Shown: positions 1-9,180 of the stretch, one piece after another
Layout: each line of letters begins with the position of its first letter
Position numbering within the stretch: position 1 is the stretch's first letter
Assembly: GCA_028101965.1 (NCBI GenBank)
Contig: JAOHMI010000005.1
Location: 18,191 to 82,190 of the forward strand
DNA length: 64,000 nt
Reading direction: 5' to 3'
From: Bacteriovoracaceae bacterium
Lineage (GTDB): Bacteria > Bdellovibrionota > Bacteriovoracia > Bacteriovoracales > Bacteriovoracaceae
Notes under the pieces: generated by a model
Told to the model about the DNA's origin: nothing
Database searches by the model: none
Seen by the model: only the letters and a program-made list of their open reading frames with translations
Made by a program: the position numbers and the translations under genes

Positions 1-1
1 A

Positions 2-241
2 GGTGAAGAGAATGATTGTTACTATATTGTTGCACCAGCAGGGTATTGGATTCCATCATCTGTGGCAATGCATCTATTAGGCAAGGACTCCAAAGGAGAG
101 CCAGTTCATTTTGTGAGAGATGAAATGAGAGTTGGCGAAGTAAAAAAATCTTGCCGAGAAGCAGTTAATAAAAAAGTAGGAAAGTGGCTTGGTTTGGGTA
201 GAAAGAAATGTAAGAAGCTTATTGGTAAGGAGTACTACTAA
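2..241 (+). CDS. C-terminal fragment of an unrecognised protein (5' end outside window)
   Basis: The frame is open from the first full codon at base 2 to the TAA at 239-241, so this is the last 79 codons of a gene that starts upstream of the window. The fragment contains YYIVAPAGYWIPSS and ends in a lysine-rich, basic stretch. I do not recognise a family. Codon use looks like that of the neighbouring genes. It could be a fully coding C-terminus or part of a larger secreted protein; the missing upstream part is needed to say which. Confidence 0.6.
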   Translation, partial: GEENDCYYIVAPAGYWIPSSVAMHLLGKDSKGEPVHFVRDEMRVGEVKKSCREAVNKKVGKWLGLGRKKCKKLIGKEYY

Positions 242-433
242 AAGTAGTGCTCTTTTATTTACGTAAGAAATAAAATATCTATAAAAAGCACAAGAAAGTG
301 CAATCTAACATCTGTTTTAATAAAATGATTGAATCCTTTACTTAGTTAAAGTTTCATAATTCTTAGTTTGCTCTTGAATGAATTTATCAACATTTTAGAA
401 TGATACTTACACACATAACTTTAAGGATTATTC

Positions 434-1444
434 ATGAAACAATCAAAAATCGCTCTCGTTTGGTTATTAATTTTGAACATTACAACTATTTATCCTTGTG
501 CCCACAATGTGGATCCAGATAGTATCGATACAGTTGGTTACTCCGTATCTCCTAAAATGGTTAAGTTAAAAGAGAAGGATACCGAGTCCACAACTTATAG
601 TCGCTATGAATTGGTTTCTGGAACATCAATTCCAAATAAAAAATTAGTGAAAATGTTTTTTGTTAAAGAGTCAAAAGTAGAAGACATTAGCTTTGTTGAT
701 ATCACTAAAAGAAAGAATCGAAAAATTAAAGAGAGACTCCAAGAAGTTAGAACAGTCGCAGCAGGGCTTCCTAGCCGTGGAACACGCGGGGGAAGCGAAG
801 ATAAGACATTAGTGTATGGTAATAAAAGAATATCTCCTCCTTTGCTCATTGATAAAGACTTTATCGATGGAAAAAAAGCAGAAGAGATTTCTTTTGAAAC
901 CATTTATGACTATATTTCATTAAATTATGAAGTGGAAAAAGGTGATGAGTTTCACACCAGTGAAATGAATCTTAAGTTGCAAAATGCGGTGGAGTTAGGA
1001 CTAAAAGTATTAGTTGTGGCCGTTGAGCAAGTTGATAATGGCGGAAATAACTCCTCAATTGTTATGAAGATTCAAGATAGTGTTAAAGTGAATACTTATG
1101 CCACAACTCAAGATGAAAAAAATCAATCGATCCTTAAAAATTACACCAGAGAAGTCGTACGAATTAAAGGGTTAGAGTTGGACATGTCATCTCATGGGGA
1201 CTGGGCCTTTAATATTGAAGGAAGTAGTATAAGTGATTATATCTATAATGTGGTTCGATCTGACTATAGAGAAACTTTAAAGTTCAAACGTCATGGAGCA
1301 CCTTTTGCTTATCAAAACTTTTCAACACTTAAGCATTTCACTGAGTATTTTGGAGAATCTGAAGTTAATATTCAAATCCCCTTAGCTGATTATACCGAAG
1401 ATGATGATAATTCTGATATTTTAATTGCTCGAATTTCTGAATAA
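434..1444 (+). CDS. hypothetical exported protein
   Basis: This 336-residue protein starts with a basic then hydrophobic N-terminus (KIALVWLLILNITTIYPC), which reads as a Sec signal peptide. The Cys at about residue 22 has no good lipobox, so a lipoprotein is not certain. A Shine-Dalgarno-like AAGGA at 423-427 sits 6 bases before the ATG and supports this start. The mature part is hydrophilic, with a basic stretch around residues 95-120 and an acidic C-terminus. I do not recognise a family. A hairpin terminator follows the stop, so it is probably transcribed alone. Confidence 0.75.
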   Translation: MKQSKIALVWLLILNITTIYPCAHNVDPDSIDTVGYSVSPKMVKLKEKDTESTTYSRYELVSGTSIPNKKLVKMFFVKESKVEDISFVDITKRKNRKIKERLQEVRTVAAGLPSRGTRGGSEDKTLVYGNKRISPPLLIDKDFIDGKKAEEISFETIYDYISLNYEVEKGDEFHTSEMNLKLQNAVELGLKVLVVAVEQVDNGGNNSSIVMKIQDSVKVNTYATTQDEKNQSILKNYTREVVRIKGLELDMSSHGDWAFNIEGSSISDYIYNVVRSDYRETLKFKRHGAPFAYQNFSTLKHFTEYFGESEVNIQIPLADYTEDDDNSDILIARISE

Positions 1445-1464
1445 TTCTAAACTTAAACAGATAG

Positions 1465-1494
1465 GCTGGGAAAACTTCCTAGCTTGTCTTTTTA
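1465..1494 (+). terminator. intrinsic terminator of the preceding gene
   Basis: The arms GCTGGGAA (1465-1472) and TTCCTAGC (1476-1483) pair over 8 bp with one G-T pair and a 3-base loop. They are followed by a T-rich tract ending in five T. It lies 20 bp after the stop at 1444, where a rho-independent terminator is expected. Confidence 0.65.
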
Positions 1495-1631
1495 TAGGAC
1501 AATTTTTTATAAGTCCCCACGTTCTTCTCTTTTTTATTAAGTATAATTTTCAATTTATGAATTGTTCACTTATCTATTGTTTAATTTACCTTAAAATCTA
1601 GAATTACTAAGAACTTTCAAGAGTAGATACT

Positions 1632-2462
1632 ATGATTTTAAGATTAATTATTTCTTGTTTATTTTCTTTTTCAATTATTGCTCATGATGGAACTTTATTC
1701 ATCGAGGGATATAATGAATTTAATTATGAAGCTTATGATGATCCAGATAAAGGGATGGAATCTTTTCAAATCGATCAAAATGAAAATAATAAAATTAGTT
1801 TTAAAGAAGCCAGGCACTATCTAAATGAGCTTCCTTCTAATTCAACATGTGCACATGATTACCAAAGTTATCGCCAGAAATTGCTCAGAAAGCTATCTTT
1901 TAAACCACTCTCTTTTGTTGGGGCCACAGCAGTTGCTGTGGCAGCTGGAGCGAGTATCGGAGCTGCAGCAGGAGGTCTTTGGGGATATTCTACTGTTTCG
2001 GCGAGTGGAGCCTTTGGTGGAATAAGTCAAATCTATTCCGCAGTTTCTTTTGGAGCACAAGGAGCAATTTATGTTTCCACGGCCGTAGGGGCGACCATTA
2101 TTGTGGGGTATCTAGTAGGGACGGGAATTCAAATTGCTAAGTTAAGAAGAACTTCAAAAATGTTAAAGTTAATGATGGAAGCAGAGGTTGGGACAGGAAT
2201 CCGATTGCAAAAATTTGTGGATAAATTGAATCGAAAACGAGATAAAAGAAATTTAGATCCATTTACAGTTGAGGAAGTTGCAGAAAAAATTTCAGAATTA
2301 AACCAAACAAAAGAAATGTGTCGCCCTGAATTTATTCAACAATTTTCGAAAAGAAAAGCTCGCAAACTGGCAAAGAAAAATGATTTAAAATATAAAGTTA
2401 TTAGTCAAAATAAATTTAGGCGCTACTTTCAAAATATGGGAATGGAAGAAAACGAATTGTAA
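1632..2462 (+). CDS. exported membrane protein with one EF-hand loop
   Basis: This 276-residue protein has a hydrophobic N-terminal signal sequence (about 1-17). A canonical EF-hand calcium loop follows at residues 48-59, with D48, N50, N52, K54, S56 and E59 at ligand positions 1, 3, 5, 7, 9 and 12. Residues 95-170 are rich in Gly and Ala, with small-xxx-small spacing and at least two likely membrane segments. The C-terminal 100 residues are strongly basic. A single EF-hand plus glycine-rich membrane segments suggests calcium sensing or binding at the membrane. No specific family is recognised. It ends 7 bp before the convergent prfC gene. Confidence 0.75.
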   Translation: MILRLIISCLFSFSIIAHDGTLFIEGYNEFNYEAYDDPDKGMESFQIDQNENNKISFKEARHYLNELPSNSTCAHDYQSYRQKLLRKLSFKPLSFVGATAVAVAAGASIGAAAGGLWGYSTVSASGAFGGISQIYSAVSFGAQGAIYVSTAVGATIIVGYLVGTGIQIAKLRRTSKMLKLMMEAEVGTGIRLQKFVDKLNRKRDKRNLDPFTVEEVAEKISELNQTKEMCRPEFIQQFSKRKARKLAKKNDLKYKVISQNKFRRYFQNMGMEENEL

Positions 2463-2469
2463 TTTCCAA

Positions 2470-4068
2470 TTAAACTTTATCTGAAGTTGTGTGAAATTCC
2501 ACCTCAGGATTTTTTTCCTGGGCTAATTTTAAATCCCAAGGTGTCTTAAACCCAAAGCAAAAACGATTTCTACCATCTTTAAAAATCATCTGTGCATTAT
2601 GGCTAATAAAATGATCTCGCGATTTTTCATCGGGAAATTTTAACCAGCGAACTCCATTAAAAGGCATCGCTTCGTAAATAGCTTCCACTTTGTATTCATC
2701 TTCAAGTCGAAACTTTACCACTTCAAACTGCAGCTTTCCCACAGCACCAAGCAGTTTTTGGTTATTTACTTGACGAATAAAAAGCTGAGTGGCCCCTTCT
2801 TCTGAAAGCTGAATTAGGCCTTTTTCGAGGTGCTTTGCTTTCATGGGATCTTTGGAAGTTACTTTCATAAAGAGCTCAGGAGCAAAGGATGGAATTCCCA
2901 TGAACTGAATTTTCTCACCATTAGTAAAAGTATCACCAATTTGATATTTTCCGCTATCGTAGATCCCTACGATGTCACCCGGGTAAGCAGTATCTAAGAT
3001 ATCTCGATCTTGAGCTTGAAAGAATATAGGGGTGGCAATTTTAACGTCTTTTCCTGAGCGTACATGATGAACTCGGTCACCTCGATTAAGCTTGCCTGAA
3101 ACAATTCGTAAAAAGCTCATACGGTCGCGATGATTCTTATCCATATTAGCTTGTATTTTAAAAATAAAACCAGATAACTTATCTTCAGTGGGGGCCACAT
3201 CTCGCAGTGATGATGAATCAGTAACAGGATAAGTTTTAGCCGGATATATTTTAGGTCCAGGAGCAAATTGATGAATCATATCTAGAACTTCTTGCACGCC
3301 GAAACTAAACAAGGCCGACCCAAAAAAGACCGGAGTTTGAATACCGGCATAGTACTCATCTTTATTAAAAGGTGAAATACATTCCTTAACCATTTCTAAG
3401 TCTTCTTCTAATTTTTCCTTCAGTTCAACACCTATATATTCAATCACCTCAGGAGAGCTTAGGTCACTGGCATCAATTATTTTTGAATCGAGTGGGTCAA
3501 ACTTATCATTATACACCATAATCTTTTGATTGCGAAAATCGTAGACGCCTTTAAAGGTTACTCCATGTCCAATCGGCCAGGTCATGGGAACACATTGAAT
3601 ACTTAGTATTTTTTCTAAATTTTCCAGAAGCTCAAAGGGGTCCATGGAATCACGATCAAACTTATTCATAAAGGTAACGATAGGAGTGTCTCGCAATCGG
3701 CACACTTCCATTAGCTTGATGGTTTGTGCTTCAACTCCTTTAGCTGAATCAATCATCATTAAAACCGATTCAACGGCCGTAAGCGTTCGATAGGTATCTT
3801 CAGAGAAGTCCTGGTGACCAGGTGTATCCAAAAGGTGCATGGGACGATCTTTATAGTTAAAGCTCATAACTGAGGAGGTGATAGAAATTCCTCTTTGTTT
3901 TTCCAGCTCCATCCAGTCAGATTTTGCGTAATCGCCCGATTTACTCTTTACCATTCCGGCTTTTCTTAATAACCCCCCAAACCACAGGAGTTTTTCAGTG
4001 ACCGTGGTTTTCCCTGCATCAGGGTGGGAAATAATGGCGAATGTACATCGTTGTTCATTTAGTGACAT
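2470..4068 (-). CDS. prfC: peptide chain release factor 3
   Basis: RF3 is a cytoplasmic translational GTPase that recycles RF1 and RF2 from the ribosome after peptide release. At 532 residues it matches the usual RF3 length (about 529). The G motifs are clear: G1 SHPDAGKTT at about 14-22, the G2 region GISITSSVM, G3 DTPGHQDF and G4 NKFDR. The rest follows the RF3 domain II/III pattern (for example GAVGKLQFEVV). The start lies 5 bp after an AGGTG-like site. It is convergent with the EF-hand gene and followed upstream by an independent DUF885 gene on the same strand. Identification is firm. Confidence 0.96.
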   Translation of the reverse strand: MSLNEQRCTFAIISHPDAGKTTVTEKLLWFGGLLRKAGMVKSKSGDYAKSDWMELEKQRGISITSSVMSFNYKDRPMHLLDTPGHQDFSEDTYRTLTAVESVLMMIDSAKGVEAQTIKLMEVCRLRDTPIVTFMNKFDRDSMDPFELLENLEKILSIQCVPMTWPIGHGVTFKGVYDFRNQKIMVYNDKFDPLDSKIIDASDLSSPEVIEYIGVELKEKLEEDLEMVKECISPFNKDEYYAGIQTPVFFGSALFSFGVQEVLDMIHQFAPGPKIYPAKTYPVTDSSSLRDVAPTEDKLSGFIFKIQANMDKNHRDRMSFLRIVSGKLNRGDRVHHVRSGKDVKIATPIFFQAQDRDILDTAYPGDIVGIYDSGKYQIGDTFTNGEKIQFMGIPSFAPELFMKVTSKDPMKAKHLEKGLIQLSEEGATQLFIRQVNNQKLLGAVGKLQFEVVKFRLEDEYKVEAIYEAMPFNGVRWLKFPDEKSRDHFISHNAQMIFKDGRNRFCFGFKTPWDLKLAQEKNPEVEFHTTSDKV

Positions 4069-4195
4069 GGAGCACCTATAATTATTTGAATAATAGTAAA
4101 GTTAGTTCATTTGATAAATTCTGATTTTATCCAGAATTAGAGGAAAGTCCATACTAGATATCGAAATTATAATGTTAAAATTGCCAGTGCCTAAA

Positions 4196-5869
4196 CTAAT
4201 TGAGTAGGACTTTTTCTAATACTGAAACCGGCATATTCCCGGCTTTTAGATAAGCCTCATGGAAAGCTTGGTCGTCGCCTTTACCTTGCTCAAGGAATTT
4301 CTTCTTTAAGTTATTTACGAGATGGTTTCCGGTTAAATAAGATAGAGGGTAGCCACGCTCTTGTGAGTACCAATTAAGTTCTGCCTGAACTCGCGCATCC
4401 GTAAAACCAGTCAAGTATTGCAGAAGTTTTCCAGCGTTAACAAAGGGATCTTCTGAATCAAAAGTGAGGTTATCTACAATTTGCAGGTATTTCTTCTCTC
4501 CCGTCATGAAGTATAGATCGATGGCAACTCGAGCTCCGAGACGAGAAAGATCTCGTTTCCCCAGAAAAACCACTTCGTCTTTATTTTCTGAAATGTATCC
4601 AACATCAACCATATAGTCTTCCAGCATTGTGGTCCAACCTTCGGCCAGATCATTGGCCATGGTTAGCTTTCGAATAACAGATGGATTATTTGCGGCCCAA
4701 GATAATTGCAAATGGTGCCCAGGGATTCCTTCATGCACCATCATAATAGGAATACTAAGTGTGCAATGTTCGTCTAAAAGTTCTTCTTTCAAAGTTAAGT
4801 AAACAATACTCTTTTTATTTCCTGTTCGAAAGCTAGGAGGAGGGCACATGGCACCAGCAGGAATAACTGCTTCCATAAACTTAGGAGTCTGAATAATCAT
4901 CATCTCTTGATCATCCATTATAGGGAATAAATTTTTATCTTTTAGGAAAGCTTCAATTTTACTAGCTTCATTTTCGTAATAGTCGAGAACATATTGAAAA
5001 CCTTTTGAATCGACGGGACGTTGTACTTTGTACTTAGCCTTTAAAAACTCATCTACTTCTTCAATGGTGGATTCGGCTTTTAATTCATATTTTTTAATAA
5101 TTATGTCTTTGAGTTCGTCAATTTTAGCAAAAGTATCTTTGTTAAAATTTTTGGCAATATCAAATAATTCATCAAATGATAATTTGATACCGGCTGAGTT
5201 CAGGACATTTTGAGTTTGTTCAGGTCCAATAAAAATATTTTTTGTGGTTGAAGCACTTTCTAAATAAGTTTGATATTTTTGGATTGAAGCATTCGCAGCT
5301 TGAATTGACTTTTGAAGTTTCTCGTAGCCATTGAATTGGGTTGATTCTGCCCAGCCCAAAAGAGAGTCAAAAAAGCTTGGAATTTCTCTTAACTGACTTA
5401 ATTCAATTTTAACCCATCTCTCAACTGGCTTTTGATAAATTTGTTGTGCTTGGGAAAGAAATTGAGGAATTTGTTCAATTCGAGTAAGTACGTTTACTAA
5501 ACGATATTTTGGTTCGCGTGGATCGGTGGCAAATAAATAAAATAAGGGATCCACGATCATGGGAGCAGCTTTTGGCATTTTAAAATAGACGAGTTCTCCA
5601 TCGATGGTCATTTCTAGAAATGTTTTTTCACGAAGGAGGAGTTGCCCACTTAATTCAAGGTCGATACGCTCATCTTGGTTTAAGTCATCAGGATTAATTT
5701 CCTTAATTGTATTGAGTAAGGTTTGGACTTTAGCTGTTTTCTTAAGGTAATTATTTTTACCAATATCAGGTAGATTTCCCAAGTTTGTGTCTAGCCCAGC
5801 GGAAACGCAAAAATTAGAGTCTGTTTTAAAGTAATCAAAGATTTTTTCAACAAAAGTATCAAATTTCAT
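4196..5869 (-). CDS. DUF885-family putative metalloprotein, cytoplasmic
   Basis: This 557-residue protein carries the DUF885 signature HEGIPGHH, which resembles a zinc-peptidase helix, then the downstream DLAEGWTTMLEDYM block expected of the family. DUF885 proteins are thought to be zinc-dependent hydrolases, probably peptidases, but few have been tested. Unlike the second copy in this window (41776-43569), it has no signal peptide, so it is predicted to act in the cytoplasm. A GAGGA ribosome binding site lies just before the ATG. The bordering genes do not suggest an operon. Confidence 0.85.
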   Translation of the reverse strand: MKFDTFVEKIFDYFKTDSNFCVSAGLDTNLGNLPDIGKNNYLKKTAKVQTLLNTIKEINPDDLNQDERIDLELSGQLLLREKTFLEMTIDGELVYFKMPKAAPMIVDPLFYLFATDPREPKYRLVNVLTRIEQIPQFLSQAQQIYQKPVERWVKIELSQLREIPSFFDSLLGWAESTQFNGYEKLQKSIQAANASIQKYQTYLESASTTKNIFIGPEQTQNVLNSAGIKLSFDELFDIAKNFNKDTFAKIDELKDIIIKKYELKAESTIEEVDEFLKAKYKVQRPVDSKGFQYVLDYYENEASKIEAFLKDKNLFPIMDDQEMMIIQTPKFMEAVIPAGAMCPPPSFRTGNKKSIVYLTLKEELLDEHCTLSIPIMMVHEGIPGHHLQLSWAANNPSVIRKLTMANDLAEGWTTMLEDYMVDVGYISENKDEVVFLGKRDLSRLGARVAIDLYFMTGEKKYLQIVDNLTFDSEDPFVNAGKLLQYLTGFTDARVQAELNWYSQERGYPLSYLTGNHLVNNLKKKFLEQGKGDDQAFHEAYLKAGNMPVSVLEKVLLN

Positions 5870-6036
5870 ATAGTCCTCACAACAATAAAATTATTTTGTT
5901 ACTATAAAGTGTTCCCTCTTTGCTTACAAGACTAAACTCACCATCGATTTAATAATTATACAGTTACTATAGAGCTGTTTTTCTTGACTGGATTGCTTGT
6001 TTTTGAAATGAAGTAGATTCGGAGAGGAGGTTATTT

Positions 6037-6396
6037 ATGCGTACACTTTTATTTCTATCTTTTTTACTTACTTCTGGTGCAATGGCCCAAAAAATTGAGG
6101 TACCACCACATGGCATGACTTGCGAAAGTTCTGGTGGTTATATACTCGATATCTATCCAGAATCAACATCGCTATTGCGTTTACAGTTTAACTTGGTAGA
6201 TCCTAAAGGAATTATCATTGATGATAACTTGCATCAGTTCTTTTATTTGCCTTTAAATATACTGACTGGGGATGATGGTGTGGTTTCGTTTTCGATACAA
6301 GGAATTGAGGAAGAATCTCTTAAAAATACACATGTATTTTATGAGAACGATGTTCTAGACTTAGTGCTCGTTTTTGATAATTGTGATGTGATTTAA
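6037..6396 (+). CDS. small exported protein of unknown function
   Basis: This 119-residue protein has a clean Sec signal peptide (RTLLFLSFLLTSGAMA, cleavage before Q18). A strong GGAGG ribosome binding site precedes the ATG. The mature part is about 100 residues, acidic and predicted beta-rich, with cysteines near each end (C29 and C116) that could form a disulfide. It resembles the exported protein at 45657-46049 in size and layout (MAQ or WAQ cleavage site, two Cys), but I cannot show homology by eye. Its stop overlaps the convergent downstream gene by 4 bp. Confidence 0.75.
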   Translation: MRTLLFLSFLLTSGAMAQKIEVPPHGMTCESSGGYILDIYPESTSLLRLQFNLVDPKGIIIDDNLHQFFYLPLNILTGDDGVVSFSIQGIEEESLKNTHVFYENDVLDLVLVFDNCDVI

Positions 6397-7079
6397 TCAA
6401 AAATCTTCTTGATAGAGTCTAAATTACACTCGATTTCAATAGCTAGGAATTGAGTGTAATTATTGAGCTGGCTAATGGCATTTTTATCTGCTTCACCTTC
6501 TTCAGTTCGTGTGATCGTATTTAGTCTTTTTGCAATCCATTGATTAACGTGAGCGATTTTTCTGTATTCCTCATTTAATTGATCTAAATTGAGTTGCACG
6601 TTCTCATTTTCATCTTCCATATACTTTCGCAAAAGAAACATAGAGATTGAGCGCATCATGGTTTCTTCAATAGTAGCAAATGGTAAATGAAACTTGGCCA
6701 TTGGTCTTAGTGGGTCTAGAATCGGGCATCCACTTGTTGCCATTATTAAGCCAAAAATAGACTTTAAAGTAGTTTGTAGGTCAGATTCTTTTAAATATGT
6801 CCTTTGCCCTGTTACTACCTTTGTACTTACTTTGCTAAATGATTTTTGGTTCTTAAATGTTTCAATAAAGTCTGAAAGGTTGACGGCCACAGGACATTGC
6901 TTATGTTTTTTTACATTGAGAGGACAACTCTCGCATTTACAATTTTCCAAATTTGTCCAAGGCATTGGAGGGATACTGGAAGTTCGTTTCATAATTGAGT
7001 TCATAGGATCTAGTTGAATCTCATATTCTAGATTTTGTTGATCTTCAGTGACAATATAATACTTAATAATTTTAGACAT
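6393..7079 (-). CDS. cytoplasmic protein with Cys cluster, unknown function
   Basis: This 228-residue protein has no signal peptide. Residues 46-62 carry the cluster CKCESCPLNVKKHKQCP, a Cx1Cx2C..CP arrangement that could bind zinc or an Fe-S centre, and SGCPILDPLRPMAKFHLPFATIEETMMRS follows in two halves around residues 115-145. I have seen this layout in uncharacterised proteins from several proteobacteria, but I will not assign a family name. Its 3' end overlaps the neighbour at 6037-6396 by 4 bp. No Shine-Dalgarno sequence is visible before the ATG. Confidence 0.7.
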   Translation of the reverse strand: MSKIIKYYIVTEDQQNLEYEIQLDPMNSIMKRTSSIPPMPWTNLENCKCESCPLNVKKHKQCPVAVNLSDFIETFKNQKSFSKVSTKVVTGQRTYLKESDLQTTLKSIFGLIMATSGCPILDPLRPMAKFHLPFATIEETMMRSISMFLLRKYMEDENENVQLNLDQLNEEYRKIAHVNQWIAKRLNTITRTEEGEADKNAISQLNNYTQFLAIEIECNLDSIKKIFD

Positions 7080-7206
7080 AGTAGATATTATACAGTGATC
7101 GATTTCGAGTTTTCGAGCTAGGTAAACTTAATAAAATGATATGTATTTTTAGATTGAGAATGATTAAAGGCTATGAAATTAATCAAACTTGAACTAGTCT
7201 TTATGG

Positions 7207-8400
7207 ATGCAGAAATCAATACAAAATAAGTCAGAATTTATTGCCTTAATGGCACTTCTCATGAGTATGGTCGCCCTTACCATCGATGCGATGCTACCTG
7301 TACTTTCGGTTGTTGGTAATGACTTAAAAGTTGTAAATAAAAATGATGTTCAACAAATTATTTCATCAGTTTTTTTAGGAATGAGTTTAGGGATTTTAAT
7401 CTTTGGCCCTATCTCTGATTCTTTTGGTCGGAAAGTAACGATCTATTTTGGATTAATCTTATTTGGGTTGGGTTGTTTGATATCTTATTTGGCGGAGTCA
7501 ATGGAGGTCATGCTTCTTGGAAGAGTAATGCAAGGCTTTGGAGTTGCTTCTCCGCGAGTCGTTACTCTGGCCATGATTAGGGATCTCTTTTCAGGTCAAT
7601 CCATGGGAAAAATTCTTTCTTTGGTGATGATGATATTTGTTCTTGTTCCGGCCTTAGCACCTTTTATTGGACAATTAATTGTAACTTTTGCTCATTGGAG
7701 ATTTATTTTCATCTTCTTTCTATTCGTGGCATTGATATGTGGTCTTTGGTTAATGATACGCCAACCTGAAACTTTAGAAAAAGCTAATCGGATACCATTT
7801 GAGTTTAAACAAATTAAAAATGGTGTTTTCGAGACTTTGATCAATCCAATAAGTCGATATTACACTTTGATAAGTGGATTAATTTTTGGTTCTTTCGTTG
7901 CTTATTTAAGCCTTTCTCAACAAATACTCCAAAAGCAATATGCTCTTGGAGATAAATTTCCTCAGTACTTTGCAATGTTGGCCCTTTTTATAGGTTTTGC
8001 TTCATTTGTAAACAGTAAACTTCTCGAGCATTATTCCATGGAACTCGTGACCAAAATTTGCTTTTTGGGCATTTTTATTTTGTCTATTCCAATAAATGTT
8101 TTTTTAGTTTTTAATGATCAGTTAATCTCCTTAATGCCCTTTATCTTTTATTTGGGGGTTACTTTTTTATTTATTGGAATCCTCATGGGGAATTTGACCT
8201 CACTTGCGGTTCAACCCTTAGGTCACATCGCAGGTGTTGCTAATTCTGTTATAGGTTCACTAATGACTCTGATTAGTGGCATTCTAGGGGTCATTATAGG
8301 CTCTTTTTATGAAGGGACAGTTTTTCCTCTCACCTTAAGTTTTTTTGTTCTAAGCTTAATTAGTTTATTTGTTCTCTTTTTATGCTTAAAAAAATCCTAA
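7207..8400 (+). CDS. Bcr/CflA-type MFS drug-resistance transporter
   Basis: This 397-residue inner-membrane protein has about 12 hydrophobic segments. It shows the MFS motif A loop FGPISDSFGRK between segments 2 and 3, and the Bcr/CflA-like first helix region TIDAMLPVLSVVGNDL. GRVMQGFGVASPRVVTLAMIRD also fits that subfamily. Members export drugs or small metabolites by proton antiport. The substrate here is unknown. An out-of-frame ATG 4 bp upstream means the exact start is not settled, and no ribosome binding site is obvious. Flanking genes do not hint at a substrate. Confidence 0.9.
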   Translation: MQKSIQNKSEFIALMALLMSMVALTIDAMLPVLSVVGNDLKVVNKNDVQQIISSVFLGMSLGILIFGPISDSFGRKVTIYFGLILFGLGCLISYLAESMEVMLLGRVMQGFGVASPRVVTLAMIRDLFSGQSMGKILSLVMMIFVLVPALAPFIGQLIVTFAHWRFIFIFFLFVALICGLWLMIRQPETLEKANRIPFEFKQIKNGVFETLINPISRYYTLISGLIFGSFVAYLSLSQQILQKQYALGDKFPQYFAMLALFIGFASFVNSKLLEHYSMELVTKICFLGIFILSIPINVFLVFNDQLISLMPFIFYLGVTFLFIGILMGNLTSLAVQPLGHIAGVANSVIGSLMTLISGILGVIIGSFYEGTVFPLTLSFFVLSLISLFVLFLCLKKS

Positions 8401-8511
8401 AAATGCGGTGCTGATTTTAATATCATATCTCTTAGGTTAAAATTTGATTTATTAAAAAGAATAAGTCGTTAGACAAGTTTTCTCTTACGAAAACTTATTG
8501 GAGAGAGTTTT

Positions 8512-9030
8512 ATGAATGAAAATCAAGATATATATATTGGGCAAACAGTAGCAATTTTGGTGGATGGAAATAATATTGAGAGAAGTATTCAAAGTGAATT
8601 TAAATTAAAAAATGCCATGATAAATTTTGATAGCCTCATCCCAAAGCTATTAGATAATAGAGCATTAAATCGCTTAATTTATTTCCGTGAAGGAAAAAAT
8701 ATTTCCTCAAAGCTAGCGGAAAGACTTCAGCAAAACTATCATGGATCAGTACATCCTTGTCATAAGTCTGCAGATATTCCTCTAAGTATTAAAGCAGTTC
8801 AGTTGGCGCAAAAAGTTGATTGCTTAATCATTCTTTCTGGGGACTCAGACTTTATAGAGCTTGTGCGACATTTAAAAGGTGAAGGAGTGCGCGTGGAGAT
8901 ATGTGCTGTTGAAAGTACCACTGCTCAAATCATTATTGATGAAGCTGAACATTACCAAGCCATCACCAAGGATGATTGCTTTGTTTACAAAGCGAGTAAG
9001 AAGGTTCGTAGTAAAAATGTTAAAACTTGA
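8512..9030 (+). CDS. NYN-domain (LabA/DUF88-type) putative ribonuclease
   Basis: This 172-residue cytoplasmic protein is a full NYN domain of the PIN-like nuclease fold. The acidic sites are visible: LVDGNN at about 17-22, SADIPLS at about 85-91, and LSGDSDF at about 103-109. NYN proteins are predicted RNases, and some members act in RNA processing or as toxins. A GGAG site precedes the ATG at good spacing. No antitoxin-like partner is adjacent, so I favour a housekeeping RNase. Confidence 0.88.
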   Translation: MNENQDIYIGQTVAILVDGNNIERSIQSEFKLKNAMINFDSLIPKLLDNRALNRLIYFREGKNISSKLAERLQQNYHGSVHPCHKSADIPLSIKAVQLAQKVDCLIILSGDSDFIELVRHLKGEGVRVEICAVESTTAQIIIDEAEHYQAITKDDCFVYKASKKVRSKNVKT

Positions 9031-9057
9031 TCAAGGTTAAGAAAAAAAATCATATCT

Positions 9058-9069
9058 AAAGTTAACTTT
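9058..9069. promoter_or_regulatory. 12-bp perfect palindrome upstream of TIGR02147 gene
   Basis: AAAGTTAACTTT is its own reverse complement and lies 111 bp before the start of the regulator at 9181. It could be an operator, but in AT-rich DNA such a short palindrome may arise by chance. The other two regulator genes in this window have different palindromes upstream, so no shared site is shown. Confidence 0.2.
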
Positions 9070-9180
9070 TATTTCTTATTAAGTACTTACTCATCTAGAG
9101 TTGAATCAAAAATGATAAAACCGTGAAAATTTTTTTTGCTAGTTGTTCTAAGATTCTTCTCGTCATAGATATGCTTCACG

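Noticed and set aside
8512..9030. NYN-domain protein as part of a toxin-antitoxin pair
   Set aside because: No small partner gene overlaps or adjoins it; the next gene is a 265-residue regulator 150 bp away.
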